From: an uncultured Tateyamaria sp.
GTDB lineage: Bacteria > Pseudomonadota > Alphaproteobacteria > Rhodobacterales > Rhodobacteraceae
Length of the DNA stretch: 64,000 bases
Assembly: GCF_947503465.1 (NCBI RefSeq)
Contig: NZ_CANNDN010000001.1
Location: 1,984,001-2,048,000, forward strand
Reading direction: 5' to 3'
This document shows, piece by piece, positions 26,367-35,151 of the stretch; position 1 is the stretch's first letter; every line of letters starts with the position of its first letter. The translations under genes and the position numbers were made by a program. The notes beneath the pieces are model-generated. The model made no database searches and was not told the origin of the DNA. It saw nothing but the letters and a program-made list of their open reading frames with translations.

Positions 26367-27845
26367 TCATTTCAGTTTATGCAACTGCTCTTGGTAGGCG
26401 CGAGCGAATTCTTGGGCAAATAGCTTGTGGAAGTCGTTTTCAGCCTGATCGGAGATGTCGGAGTACATTTCTTCGTAGATTTCCCAGTATCGGGCCTTCT
26501 TGCTTTTCAATAGCCCGCCGAGGCCGCCACCAGAGGTTATCTTGTCTTCGAGAATCGCGGGGTCCAGTCGCGCAAGCACACCTTTGAGTGCGGCTTCCAT
26601 CCCTGTGATCATCGCGACTTCGTGGGCCTTGATATCCTGCAGGGCCTGCGCCGTAGCTTCGGTGGCATCCAGATACCCCTTTGCCTTTGGCTTGACCATC
26701 GCCACGATCGCCTGTTCCGGACTGACAGAGAATTTCAGGGGGTTGTTGCCACCGGCCTGAATCATTGTCTGTTCGATGCGGAACTCTGATTTGATCGAGG
26801 TTCGCGTCATCAGAATTTCGCGCATTCCTTCGATCATGATCCGCAGTACGTGCCCCATGCGTGACAGCGTGGATGTTAGATCCTGCTCCTGTATCTCAAC
26901 CTCGTCCGCCCCGAGCGATTTCAGGAAAGCGCGCGCGGCCGCGTCGGTGGCGGCAGCTGTGGATGACGGATCGGCTGTGGGCTCCGGCGCAGGTGCGGGC
27001 GTTGGCGCAGGTGCAGGGGCGGGTGGCTCCGGTGCTCTCGCCTCTTGGCGGGCGTCGCCTCCGAAATCGTCCGGGATAAAGGCCGGGCCACCGCCACCGC
27101 CCGCGGCGGGTTTCGCAAACGGGTCCTCCGACACCTCCGCCTGTTCGGGTGAAGATGGGGCCAGCAGATCGTCCCAGTCATCGGGAATGGCGTTGCCTGG
27201 CGCTGCGGTGCGCGGTGTCGACATGTGGTCAGACGCAGCGGGGGTGTGCATGCCCGTGCTTGCACCCTGCCCTTCGCTTGGGTCCGGTGCGGGAGGCAGG
27301 ATATCATCGTCCTCTCCCAAAGGCGGCAGCAATCCGTCATCGCCAGGGTCGGCGCGGTCAACGCTGCCCGGACCGACCGGCCCTTCGCGCCCGCCCAGCA
27401 AATCGTCAAGAAAGTCTTCCCCATCTCCCGGTGCGTCAAGTAGGTCGGCAGCGCTGGGGGCTGCGTCGGCGATCCCATGGGACACCGGACCGTCAGCCAG
27501 CGGATCGGCGATCTGGTCGCGCTGGTCCGCCGACGTGATTTCCACCAGAATTTCGTATGGACCGACGGACAGGATATCGCCGTTGTTCAGCGGCGTCGGC
27601 GTCGCCCCCAGCGGCAGCTTACCATAGTTCAGAAATGTGCCATTGGTCGAAATATCGAGAACGATGACATTACCGTTGTGATCTTCAATCGCGCAGTGAC
27701 GCTTGGACAAAACGCGGTCTGGATCGGGCAGGACGAGGTCATTGTCGTCGCCGCGCCCGATGGTCAGGCTGGCCCCATGCATGGCAACGGGATCCCCATT
27801 GCCGGCAATGCTGCCGGTGGATTGGAATTTCAGAACGACCGGCAT
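26367..27845 (-). CDS. tagH: T6SS FHA-domain protein TagH (Fha)
   Basis: The 492-residue protein has an N-terminal FHA domain (about 20-100) with LTIGRGDDNDLVLPD, LSKRHCAIE and STNGTFLNYG, the residues that bind phospho-threonine. A long Asp/Pro/Ala-rich disordered region (about 110-300) precedes a conserved C-terminal TagH domain (about 310-492) ending HKLFAQEFARAYQEQLHKLK. In Pseudomonas, Fha1 phosphorylation by PpkA promotes T6SS assembly; this is the likely substrate of the PpkA in this window. Confidence 0.94.
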   Translation of the reverse strand: MPVVLKFQSTGSIAGNGDPVAMHGASLTIGRGDDNDLVLPDPDRVLSKRHCAIEDHNGNVIVLDISTNGTFLNYGKLPLGATPTPLNNGDILSVGPYEILVEITSADQRDQIADPLADGPVSHGIADAAPSAADLLDAPGDGEDFLDDLLGGREGPVGPGSVDRADPGDDGLLPPLGEDDDILPPAPDPSEGQGASTGMHTPAASDHMSTPRTAAPGNAIPDDWDDLLAPSSPEQAEVSEDPFAKPAAGGGGGPAFIPDDFGGDARQEARAPEPPAPAPAPTPAPAPEPTADPSSTAAATDAAARAFLKSLGADEVEIQEQDLTSTLSRMGHVLRIMIEGMREILMTRTSIKSEFRIEQTMIQAGGNNPLKFSVSPEQAIVAMVKPKAKGYLDATEATAQALQDIKAHEVAMITGMEAALKGVLARLDPAILEDKITSGGGLGGLLKSKKARYWEIYEEMYSDISDQAENDFHKLFAQEFARAYQEQLHKLK

Positions 27846-27854
27846 GGGGTTGGG

Positions 27855-28160
27855 TCAGCCTCCTGTCAGCACGGTTGGCATACCGACGATAATAGTACCA
27901 CCCAGCGAACACAGATCACCGATCCGGGCGGCGGGCATTTTCTGGATCAACACAGTCATTGACCCTTTTGCTATGGGATGGGGAGGAAAATTCGCCACAG
28001 GTGGCGCGATCAACCCGGTGCACAGGTCGGTGACCCGCGCCGCCGGCATTTTGCCAACAAGCACGGTTACGGCGCACGGGGGCATGATCGGCAACGGCGC
28101 GCCCAGTGTGCAAGGACCGGTATGCATGTCCGCAACACGCGCTTGGGGTGGCCCGGGCAT
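27855..28160 (-). CDS. PAAR-domain spike tip protein
   Basis: A 101-residue stand-alone PAAR protein: two copies of the pattern VLVGKMPAARVTDLC and VLIQKMPAARIGDLC with Cys and His residues able to bind the tip metal. It lacks any C-terminal toxin extension. It would sharpen the VgrG spike. Its start overlaps the DUF6931-like gene by one base. Confidence 0.93.
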   Translation of the reverse strand: MPGPPQARVADMHTGPCTLGAPLPIMPPCAVTVLVGKMPAARVTDLCTGLIAPPVANFPPHPIAKGSMTVLIQKMPAARIGDLCSLGGTIIVGMPTVLTGG

Positions 28161-28792
28161 CAGGCGTTCTCCTCATCATCTTCGTCGTCGGTCACGGGTT
28201 CGGGCGCGGGTGCGGGCGTAATCGGGTCAATCTTGCCGTTGCCGCCCCGGGCAATATCGACGGCGCGGTCAATCAGCAATTGCAGGTGTTCCAACGGCTC
28301 GGCTACCACACCCAGTGTCGTCATGTTCATACCGAACACGCAGCTTGCGACAGCGCCGGGCGGGGCTTCGATCTTTCCCAATTCGCCGGTGCCCAGATTT
28401 CCGGGCGCATACAGGGCCGCCGTCGCCGCAAGCGTGGTGTCGTCGTCAGAGTCCGCAATCTCCAGCACTGTCGCCAGTTTCTCACGGTTTGCATCATTGG
28501 GCTCAAAAACCCATGCCTCGGCGGCTTTCAGGCAAGGGGTCGGTGCGTCGACGGCGATGTCGCGGGCGGCGACACAGGCCCACCACACGGCCTCGCGCTC
28601 CGGCAGGGCTGCCGCAAGCAACCGCATCAGACAGACCCATGCGTTCTTGTCGTCGAGTTCGGCAAGCACCGCTTCGACACTTGCGTTTGCCGGCAGGTCC
28701 AGGCGCGTCTCGAGCTTGGTGGCCTTGGCGGCGAGGATGCGCGCCGCCGGTTGCGCGGGGACCTTCTTCATATTTGCAAATCGCTCTGACAT
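28160..28792 (-). CDS. DUF6931-like T6SS-associated protein
   Basis: A 210-residue, mostly helical protein with an acidic Pro-rich tail ending TDDEDDEENA. I chose the ATG at 28790-28792; a GTG three codons upstream is also possible. It contains WVCLMRLLAAALPEREAVWWACVAAR, a pattern I associate with the DUF6931 family found beside tagH and PAAR genes in T6SS loci. Its place between vgrG and PAAR suggests an adaptor or chaperone for spike loading, which is an inference. Confidence 0.65.
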   Translation of the reverse strand: MSERFANMKKVPAQPAARILAAKATKLETRLDLPANASVEAVLAELDDKNAWVCLMRLLAAALPEREAVWWACVAARDIAVDAPTPCLKAAEAWVFEPNDANREKLATVLEIADSDDDTTLAATAALYAPGNLGTGELGKIEAPPGAVASCVFGMNMTTLGVVAEPLEHLQLLIDRAVDIARGGNGKIDPITPAPAPEPVTDDEDDEENA

Positions 28793-28802
28793 CCGCTGCA
28801 CC

Positions 28803-30926
28803 CTAGTTGATCATCGTCAAGCCGCCCTTGAGGATTAGCATCGCGTCCCCCTTGACGGTCGACATCGGTGCCTTGGCCTCAAGCATGGCGGTGGCTTGGA
28901 GCTTGATCATCAGACCCTTGATCGTAACACCAGTCTGATCAATCGTGATCGAGTTGGACCCCACTTTCATCTCGATTTTCTGCATCGCTTTCTCGGTGAT
29001 CGATCCCAGGTTCGTCGACAAGGCGTAATCGCCCATTTTGATGGTTTCTTTCTGGCTGCCCATACTCACCTCACGGGTGAGATTGCCCAGCTTGATTGTC
29101 TGCTTGTAGTCCCCCTGCGTGACAGTCTGTGTGTAGTTGCCCGTGACCGTCTGGGTGGATTTGCCCTCGATGGTTTCGGTGTGGTCTTTCTTGATCTTGA
29201 TGGTCTGCGTGCCGTCTTTGACGGTAAAGCTGTGATTGCCGGTGTTCAGCGTCTCGGTCTTGTGGCGGTGAATCGTCTGGGTCAGATCACCGTTGTCCTT
29301 GTGCTCTAGGCCGACGGTGACGGTGGCGTTGTTCTTGATCGTCTGGAAATAGTCGCGTTCCGACTGAATGCGGACAAATTCCTCGTTTATCTTGTCTTCG
29401 AAAACCAACTCGTTAAACGTGTTTGCGCTTCCTTGTTTCGAGGATCGCGTGACAATTCCGGACTGCGTCTTGTTGGCAGGCAATGCGAAGGGCGGCTTGT
29501 TTTCGCCGTTGTAGATCATACCTGTGCATATCGGTTTGTCGGGATCTCCTTCCTCGAACTGGATGACCACTTCGTTGCCAATCCGCGGGACCGAAATCAT
29601 GCCCCAGTTCTTGCCCGTCCAGGGCATGACACAGCGCACCCAGCAGGTTGTGTTCTCGTCCTTTTGCCCATCGCGGTCCCAGTGGAACTGAACCTTTATG
29701 CGGCCGTGTTCATCGGTATAGATCTCCTCCCCCGACGGACCGGTCACCAGGGCTGTTTGCAGGCCCGGGATCTGCGGCCACGGTGTGGTCAGCGGGGCGC
29801 GAAACGGTTCTGACTTGGCAATTACGTCAAAGGTGCAGCGGTAAGTGTCTGTGTTGTCTTCGTCGACCGGGACACGGCTATCAAACAGGGGCTTTGAGGT
29901 TTCCTTGTCCTCGTAGTCAGTTTCGATCTGGAGCAAGTGCGTGGCCCTGACGACGAGATACTCGGCATTTTCGGAACTGCGCTCATGACCGGACATGGTG
30001 AAGGTGCGTCCAACCGCCATCGCACGCACGTTGCACACGCCGCGCAGCAGCCTGTGCCGGACAGCTTCGGCCTCCATGCGGACGCGCGCAAAGGTGTCCG
30101 CGCTGGTGGGTGGTCGCACGTGTCCAGGGTAGACGTATTTTTCGTAATTCTTGTGGCTGTGCTTGCCCTTGGGGATCTGCTTGACCTTTTTCTGGTCCGC
30201 CCGCGGCTTTTTGAAGTCGTAGTCATTCAGGGTCATCTTGCCAGTACGGACGCCGGTGCTGGCGACCCAATCAAAGATATGGTCCTCGGCGCGACGATAA
30301 CTTTCTTCCTTGAAGAAGAACTTCAGTGGTTGCGGGGCGTCTACGACAGCGTGCGCGCTGATGCCGTCGGCCAGAACCAGCTTCTGACCTGTATCCGTGT
30401 ATTCGAAAAAATAATATATCCCCTCTTCTTCCATCAAGCGACTGACAAAAGCGAAATCGGTCTCGGCGTACTGCACGCAGTAATCGCGTTTGACATAAGT
30501 GCTTGTCAGCTTGTTGGTGAAGTCTGATGAAAACCCGTAATCGCCGAAGATGTCTGTGATGATGTCGACCACGGATTTGTCCTGGTATATCCGGTTCTCC
30601 TCGGACCGGGTCAGGAACCACAGCCACGGACGCAGTTCAGCCACGCAATGGAGCTGGCCCTGGTAAAGGCCGACATATTCCACGGTCACGCAATACCCCG
30701 AGAAATGCCGCTTGCGACCGTTCTTGGTTTCCACTTCGATGCTGACATTGCGGCCCAGCACGTCCTGCAGATCTATGTCGTAGTTGGACGACAGAAATTC
30801 GACGGTGACCTCGGTCAGCGTGCTCAACCCTTCCACCACCCGGGCGTTCTTGAACTGCATCTCCTGCGTCGGCAGCGGACCTTTCATCGTAATTTGCCGA
30901 TTTTTGAACTCGAGGTCGGTAGACAT
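28803..30926 (-). CDS. vgrG: T6SS spike protein VgrG (TssI)
   Basis: The 707-residue spike has the gp27-like N-terminal part (through about 400), the gp5-OB region with EEIYTDEHGRIKVQFHWDRDG and WVRCVMPWTGKNWGMISVPRIGNEVVIQFEEGDPD, and a C-terminal beta-helix built of short repeats such as HTETIEGKSTQTVTGNYTQTV. There is no added effector domain. AAAGGAG precedes the ATG. Effectors are therefore probably carried by PAAR, Hcp or adaptors rather than fused. Confidence 0.96.
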   Translation of the reverse strand: MSTDLEFKNRQITMKGPLPTQEMQFKNARVVEGLSTLTEVTVEFLSSNYDIDLQDVLGRNVSIEVETKNGRKRHFSGYCVTVEYVGLYQGQLHCVAELRPWLWFLTRSEENRIYQDKSVVDIITDIFGDYGFSSDFTNKLTSTYVKRDYCVQYAETDFAFVSRLMEEEGIYYFFEYTDTGQKLVLADGISAHAVVDAPQPLKFFFKEESYRRAEDHIFDWVASTGVRTGKMTLNDYDFKKPRADQKKVKQIPKGKHSHKNYEKYVYPGHVRPPTSADTFARVRMEAEAVRHRLLRGVCNVRAMAVGRTFTMSGHERSSENAEYLVVRATHLLQIETDYEDKETSKPLFDSRVPVDEDNTDTYRCTFDVIAKSEPFRAPLTTPWPQIPGLQTALVTGPSGEEIYTDEHGRIKVQFHWDRDGQKDENTTCWVRCVMPWTGKNWGMISVPRIGNEVVIQFEEGDPDKPICTGMIYNGENKPPFALPANKTQSGIVTRSSKQGSANTFNELVFEDKINEEFVRIQSERDYFQTIKNNATVTVGLEHKDNGDLTQTIHRHKTETLNTGNHSFTVKDGTQTIKIKKDHTETIEGKSTQTVTGNYTQTVTQGDYKQTIKLGNLTREVSMGSQKETIKMGDYALSTNLGSITEKAMQKIEMKVGSNSITIDQTGVTIKGLMIKLQATAMLEAKAPMSTVKGDAMLILKGGLTMIN

Positions 30927-30954
30927 CTCGTCGCTCCTTTGATGCTTGTGGCGC

Positions 30955-31254
30955 TTACGCTTCTGTTTCGATCAGGCAGTCCGTGTCACGCAAACGCGCC
31001 ACAATGTCCGGGTGAATACCCCAGTATTGAGGCAGGCTAAAACTATCACCTAAAATCCGTTTCGCGGCAAAGACACTTTCGAAGTGTACGCAAAGCACTG
31101 GCTTGGGGTATTCGCCATCTGTCAGCAACAACTGGTCGAGATACTGCTCACCCTTGTAAAGGCAAAAGGTTTTCCGTTCGAGCGATATCAGGATGATATC
31201 AGGCTCTGCGCCCCCGCCCGGTTCCTCCGGCAGATCGCCTCCCATTGCATTCAT
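30955..31254 (-). CDS. Small unrecognised T6SS-locus protein
   Basis: A 99-residue acidic protein whose ATG immediately follows the stop of the sheath-like fusion gene (TAGATG), and which is followed by vgrG after 28 bp. It looks like a single compact alpha/beta domain (PDIILISLERKTFCLYKGEQ, then KPVLCVHFESVFAAKRI). No signal peptide or known family is apparent. By position it could be a chaperone or adaptor for VgrG or for the fusion protein; this is inference. Confidence 0.65.
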   Translation of the reverse strand: MNAMGGDLPEEPGGGAEPDIILISLERKTFCLYKGEQYLDQLLLTDGEYPKPVLCVHFESVFAAKRILGDSFSLPQYWGIHPDIVARLRDTDCLIETEA

Positions 31255-34200
31255 CTACAACCCCTCCAGCAGGGCGGCGAGGTCCGCGTCCATGTCGTCG
31301 GGCCCCGCATCTTCGCCATTACCGATATCATCGTCGAAACCGGCCAGAAGATCATCAAGGCTTTCGTCACCTTCGTCACCGATTTCAATATCAATATCGA
31401 GTGCCACGGTGGCATCCCCGTCACCACCGCGTTGTGTTCTTGGCGCCGGGACTTCAGATGACCAAGGGCCGGTGATTTCGTCCCCACCCAGGGACCGGAA
31501 GGACCCAAGACGCACCTCGTTTCGGCCCTTCATCCAGACGACCGGCATGTAACCGCGTGCCAGCGTCAACTGCGCCGGATCGCTGGTCAAATTGCGTTCG
31601 GTGCTGGGCAAGGCCACCTGGTCACCGTATCGGTCGGACACATAGTGAAAGGGCAGATCGCCCAAGGACATCAGGCTGCCCAGATCCATCGCCTTGCCGT
31701 CCTTTTTGCGTGTCGCTGCCAAGAGCACCGCCACCAGGACAACCGGATTGGCCCACAAAAGTGACCTCAGTCCTTCTTGTGGTGTGAATTCCTCGAACGC
31801 AAAGGGCGCAATTGGATCGGACTTGGCCCCGTAGGGTTGCCGCAGCAGGAAACGCGGCGATGCCAGCCCAATGTATGCCGCCTCTGGCAACGCGCGCAGA
31901 GTGTCCCACGTCTTGGCCACCAGGGGGTGACGGTCCTCTGCCGCTGTGTCCAGATACCCGGGTGACATCGCCGCAAAAAAGGGCGCATCGACATGCGCCG
32001 CCACCAACCCAATCCGCGCTAGCAATTCCGCATGCGGTGGCGTTTCCTCAAAGGTGTAAAGCCCGAACAAGGCGGAAAACCCGCCCGCGCCTTCCTCCGG
32101 ATCCAGCACATCCGTCAGCAGACGAAAAAGACCGCTCTTCGCAAGGTCTTCCTGCGCAGCAAGATCGGCGGCCAGTTCCTCGGCAGAAACGTCGTAGAGC
32201 ACGATTTGCAATGTGCTGTCCGTTTCGATCCGCCGGGCGAGTAGGTCAAGAGACCGCCACTGCGCTTCGACCGCCTGGAAATCGGGATGATGCAGGACAA
32301 GGCGCATCGCCGAACTCAAAGCCGCGTCAACGGCGGCTTTCATCGCGTCGACCCCAGCGTCCGGGGCCTTGACGATGTGCGGGCCAACGATCCGCGCGAT
32401 CATATCATCAATGGGGCTTGCCGGTGTTTGCACGCCGCGCGTGTCGCCGATCAGCGCCCGGAAATCGCTGAGTTTCAAATTGGCAGGGACCGAGTTACTC
32501 GCCGATTGCTTCGGGATCTGGACGGGTGTGCCATAGGTGCCTGACCACGCCTTGAGGTTTTCGATCGCGCGGTCGGCCATGGAACCGACATTCAGCTGTT
32601 GCCGCAACCCCGCAAGCGCGTCGAAGATTTCGACATTGTCATAAAGCTCGTCGGGATGCAGATCATCCAGACCGCCGAGCTTGACATCGATGCCCCCGCC
32701 GTCCTTGCCGATGGGCAGACACAGGGTGGTCGCAAAGCCTTCAATCACATCCTCGACCGTGTCCACGTCCAGTTCGATCGGTTTTCGGTCAGCCATCGCG
32801 TCGCCAGTTTCCATAAGTCCGCGCGCGGCGCGCCCTGTGAAATCTCCAAAAAATGCTATGCGGAATGTGGGACGATGCAGGCTGTCGCGCTCAGGCCGAA
32901 GGGCCGAAAGACTCCCGAACGGCGACTGGGCCGGTGTATTCGGACCCGGCGCGCCACCGGCAGAAGCCTCCGTGTCGCCGAGGTCTTCCAACAGCGTGTC
33001 CAGGTCATCAGAGCTTTCTTCGGCGGCCACGGGCTCTGCCTCTTCCAGATCAGACAGCAATGCGTCAAGATCGCCGGTTTGCTCCGGGTCATCTCCGTCC
33101 AGATTGGACAACAGCGCGTCGAGATCATTTGACTCCGCGTCTTGCGCGGCGCCGTTTGCCGGTTCGTCTGTCTCTTTCTCCAGATCTGACAGCAGATCAT
33201 CCAGATCACCCGCTGCTGCATCCACGTCGTCGGCATCCCGGGCAGCAGGCTGTTCCTCTTCGCCACCCGCAAGATCACCCAACAGCGCGCCCAAGTCGCT
33301 GTCTGCGGTGCCCTGTTTCTCTGCGGTCACGTCTGGCACGCCCAGATCGCCAAGAATCGAATCGAGATCGGATCCCACTGCCGTGTCGAGGTCGTTGGGG
33401 GCTGCCAGATCCGACAGCAAGGCGTCCAGATCGTCCCCCGCCTCAGCGTCCGAGCCAGCTTCGTTATCCGCAGGCTCCGGCATGGTCGCAAGAACGTCAG
33501 CGAGGTCATCCTCACCGTCAGGCGTATCCATCACCGTATCAATCTTGCGCAGGATATCTTCGGCGCTCGTCGTATCCTGCTCCGCCTCGAGCGGCGTTTC
33601 CAGCTCTCCCAGTATGTCATCCAGGTCGTCACCGGACACGTCAGAGTCCGGAATATTTGTATCAATCGACGCCAGCGCGTCTGAAAGGGCAGCGTCCTCT
33701 TCCGCCTTTGCGTCCGGAGCATCAAGCCCACCCAGAATGTCGTCCAGATTGACTGCCTCGTCCGGCGTCGTCGGCGCTGATGTATCGATACCGGCCAGAA
33801 TATCGTCCAGCGGGTCGTCCCCACCCGCTTTCGGCTCGGATGCGGTGTCGAGGGCGCCAAGTATGTCGTCTAAGGCGTCGGTCTCGTCCGGCTCCGAAGC
33901 AACCGGTTCAAGTCCGGCAAGCACATCATTAAGCCCGTCCGTCACTGTCGCGGTCTCCGGTGCGACAGCCGGAATCCCCGACAGGATGTCATCCGCGACA
34001 TCATCCACCGGGGCTTCGGGCGGGGCATCCAGCGATGCAAGGATATCCTTACTGCGGTCTTCTTCCGGGGCAGAGATGTCCGGCATGTCCAGACCTGCGA
34101 GCACGTCATCGAGGGTATCATCCGACACGGATGCTTCTGATGCGGAGGGCATGCTGGCCAGTATGTCCCCGATTGCGTCCTCTTCTGGCGCGTCCGACGG

Positions 34201-35151
34201 TGCTTCGGGCAAGTCCGACAGAATGTCATCTGTATCATCCTTCGGCGTGGTCACCGCGACCGGCTCAAGTCCGGCAAGGATACCAGATGTGTCATCTTGG
34301 GCTGCCGCATCATCATCGACCCGGTCAATACCGGACAAGATGTCCGATACCGCGTCTGCGTCAGTCTCTTCGATCTCCGGTGCGGCGTCGAGGCCGCTCA
34401 GCACGTCGTCCACGGTGATATCGGGTTCGGTATCGTCCGGCGCCGCTACGGCAAGATCATCCAGGACCGCGCTGAACGTATCGCCGTCTGCTTCAGCTTC
34501 GGGCGGTGCTTCCACACTGGCCAGCACGTCGTCCACAGTGGCGTCAGATGGTGCGTCCTCGGGTGAAGTGGCGGCAAGCGCCGCCAATGTGTCATCCGTG
34601 TCTTCGGCCTGCACGGGCGTGTCGGGCAGGGCCGCACGCAAGCTTTCCAATGCCTCTGACACGTCCGATTGCGCCTCTCCCGGCTGTGCCAGTGCTTGTA
34701 AGAGTTCAGGTTTCGACAACAGCGTTTCGATAAGCATTTCGGCCCCTGCCTTACCGTCCATATAGGTCATCAGATCGCTCAGCCGCCGACGTGCCTCAAG
34801 CAACGGGGCCAGCGCTTCGACCCTGGAGGCAATTGCTTCGGGGCTGAAATCGTCCATGCTTTCAAAGGTCAGATCAACCGACAGGTTGCCTTCACCAGTC
34901 AGGGTGTTGGGCACCGCAAACTGCGCCTTGGGTGCCATCGCCTGCATGCGGTCATCGAAATTGTCGGCGTCGATCTCAAGAAAGGCGCGCTGGTCAATGC
35001 TTGGCTTCTCCGCCTTGCCAGAGAGATCCGACATCACACCCATCACAAAGGGCAATTGAACCTTTTTTTCGGCACCGTACAGCTCAACATCGTATTCAAT
35101 CTGCACCCGCGGCGCGCGGTTGCGTGCAATGAATTTCTGTGAGCCACTCAT
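31255..35151 (-). CDS. Giant TssB-repeat-TssC-like sheath fusion protein
   Basis: A 1298-residue protein with a domain order I have not seen described. Residues 1-155 are a TssB (VipA) domain nearly identical at its start to the separate TssB at 46455-46970 (QKFIARNRAPRVQIEYDVEL). Residues 165-755 form an acidic, Pro/Ala-rich linker with about 26 copies of an LDDILAGLD-type motif spaced 15-30 residues apart. Residue 763 onward (FRIAFFGDFTGRAARG) starts a second TssB-like region, followed by a TssC-like (VipB) domain at about 914-1235 that lacks the usual C-terminal part. An acidic tail with two more motifs ends the protein. It is translationally coupled to the sodium channel (ATGA) and followed directly by the 99-residue gene. 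Confidence 0.85.
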   Translation of the reverse strand: MSGSQKFIARNRAPRVQIEYDVELYGAEKKVQLPFVMGVMSDLSGKAEKPSIDQRAFLEIDADNFDDRMQAMAPKAQFAVPNTLTGEGNLSVDLTFESMDDFSPEAIASRVEALAPLLEARRRLSDLMTYMDGKAGAEMLIETLLSKPELLQALAQPGEAQSDVSEALESLRAALPDTPVQAEDTDDTLAALAATSPEDAPSDATVDDVLASVEAPPEAEADGDTFSAVLDDLAVAAPDDTEPDITVDDVLSGLDAAPEIEETDADAVSDILSGIDRVDDDAAAQDDTSGILAGLEPVAVTTPKDDTDDILSDLPEAPSDAPEEDAIGDILASMPSASEASVSDDTLDDVLAGLDMPDISAPEEDRSKDILASLDAPPEAPVDDVADDILSGIPAVAPETATVTDGLNDVLAGLEPVASEPDETDALDDILGALDTASEPKAGGDDPLDDILAGIDTSAPTTPDEAVNLDDILGGLDAPDAKAEEDAALSDALASIDTNIPDSDVSGDDLDDILGELETPLEAEQDTTSAEDILRKIDTVMDTPDGEDDLADVLATMPEPADNEAGSDAEAGDDLDALLSDLAAPNDLDTAVGSDLDSILGDLGVPDVTAEKQGTADSDLGALLGDLAGGEEEQPAARDADDVDAAAGDLDDLLSDLEKETDEPANGAAQDAESNDLDALLSNLDGDDPEQTGDLDALLSDLEEAEPVAAEESSDDLDTLLEDLGDTEASAGGAPGPNTPAQSPFGSLSALRPERDSLHRPTFRIAFFGDFTGRAARGLMETGDAMADRKPIELDVDTVEDVIEGFATTLCLPIGKDGGGIDVKLGGLDDLHPDELYDNVEIFDALAGLRQQLNVGSMADRAIENLKAWSGTYGTPVQIPKQSASNSVPANLKLSDFRALIGDTRGVQTPASPIDDMIARIVGPHIVKAPDAGVDAMKAAVDAALSSAMRLVLHHPDFQAVEAQWRSLDLLARRIETDSTLQIVLYDVSAEELAADLAAQEDLAKSGLFRLLTDVLDPEEGAGGFSALFGLYTFEETPPHAELLARIGLVAAHVDAPFFAAMSPGYLDTAAEDRHPLVAKTWDTLRALPEAAYIGLASPRFLLRQPYGAKSDPIAPFAFEEFTPQEGLRSLLWANPVVLVAVLLAATRKKDGKAMDLGSLMSLGDLPFHYVSDRYGDQVALPSTERNLTSDPAQLTLARGYMPVVWMKGRNEVRLGSFRSLGGDEITGPWSSEVPAPRTQRGGDGDATVALDIDIEIGDEGDESLDDLLAGFDDDIGNGEDAGPDDMDADLAALLEGL

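Noticed and set aside
26776-27627. 283-codon Ser/Gly-rich plus-strand frame
   Set aside because: It is antisense to the disordered region of TagH, and composition explains the absence of stops.
28803-29400. Possible toxin domain at the VgrG C-terminus
   Set aside because: The region consists only of short beta-helix repeats (TQTV-type) as in non-evolved VgrG spikes.
32681-34765. 694-codon Ser-rich open frame on the plus strand
   Set aside because: It is the antisense of the Asp/Leu repeats of the sheath fusion; the Ser/Arg-rich product has no ribosome site or domain, and the minus-strand frame carries clear TssB and TssC domains.
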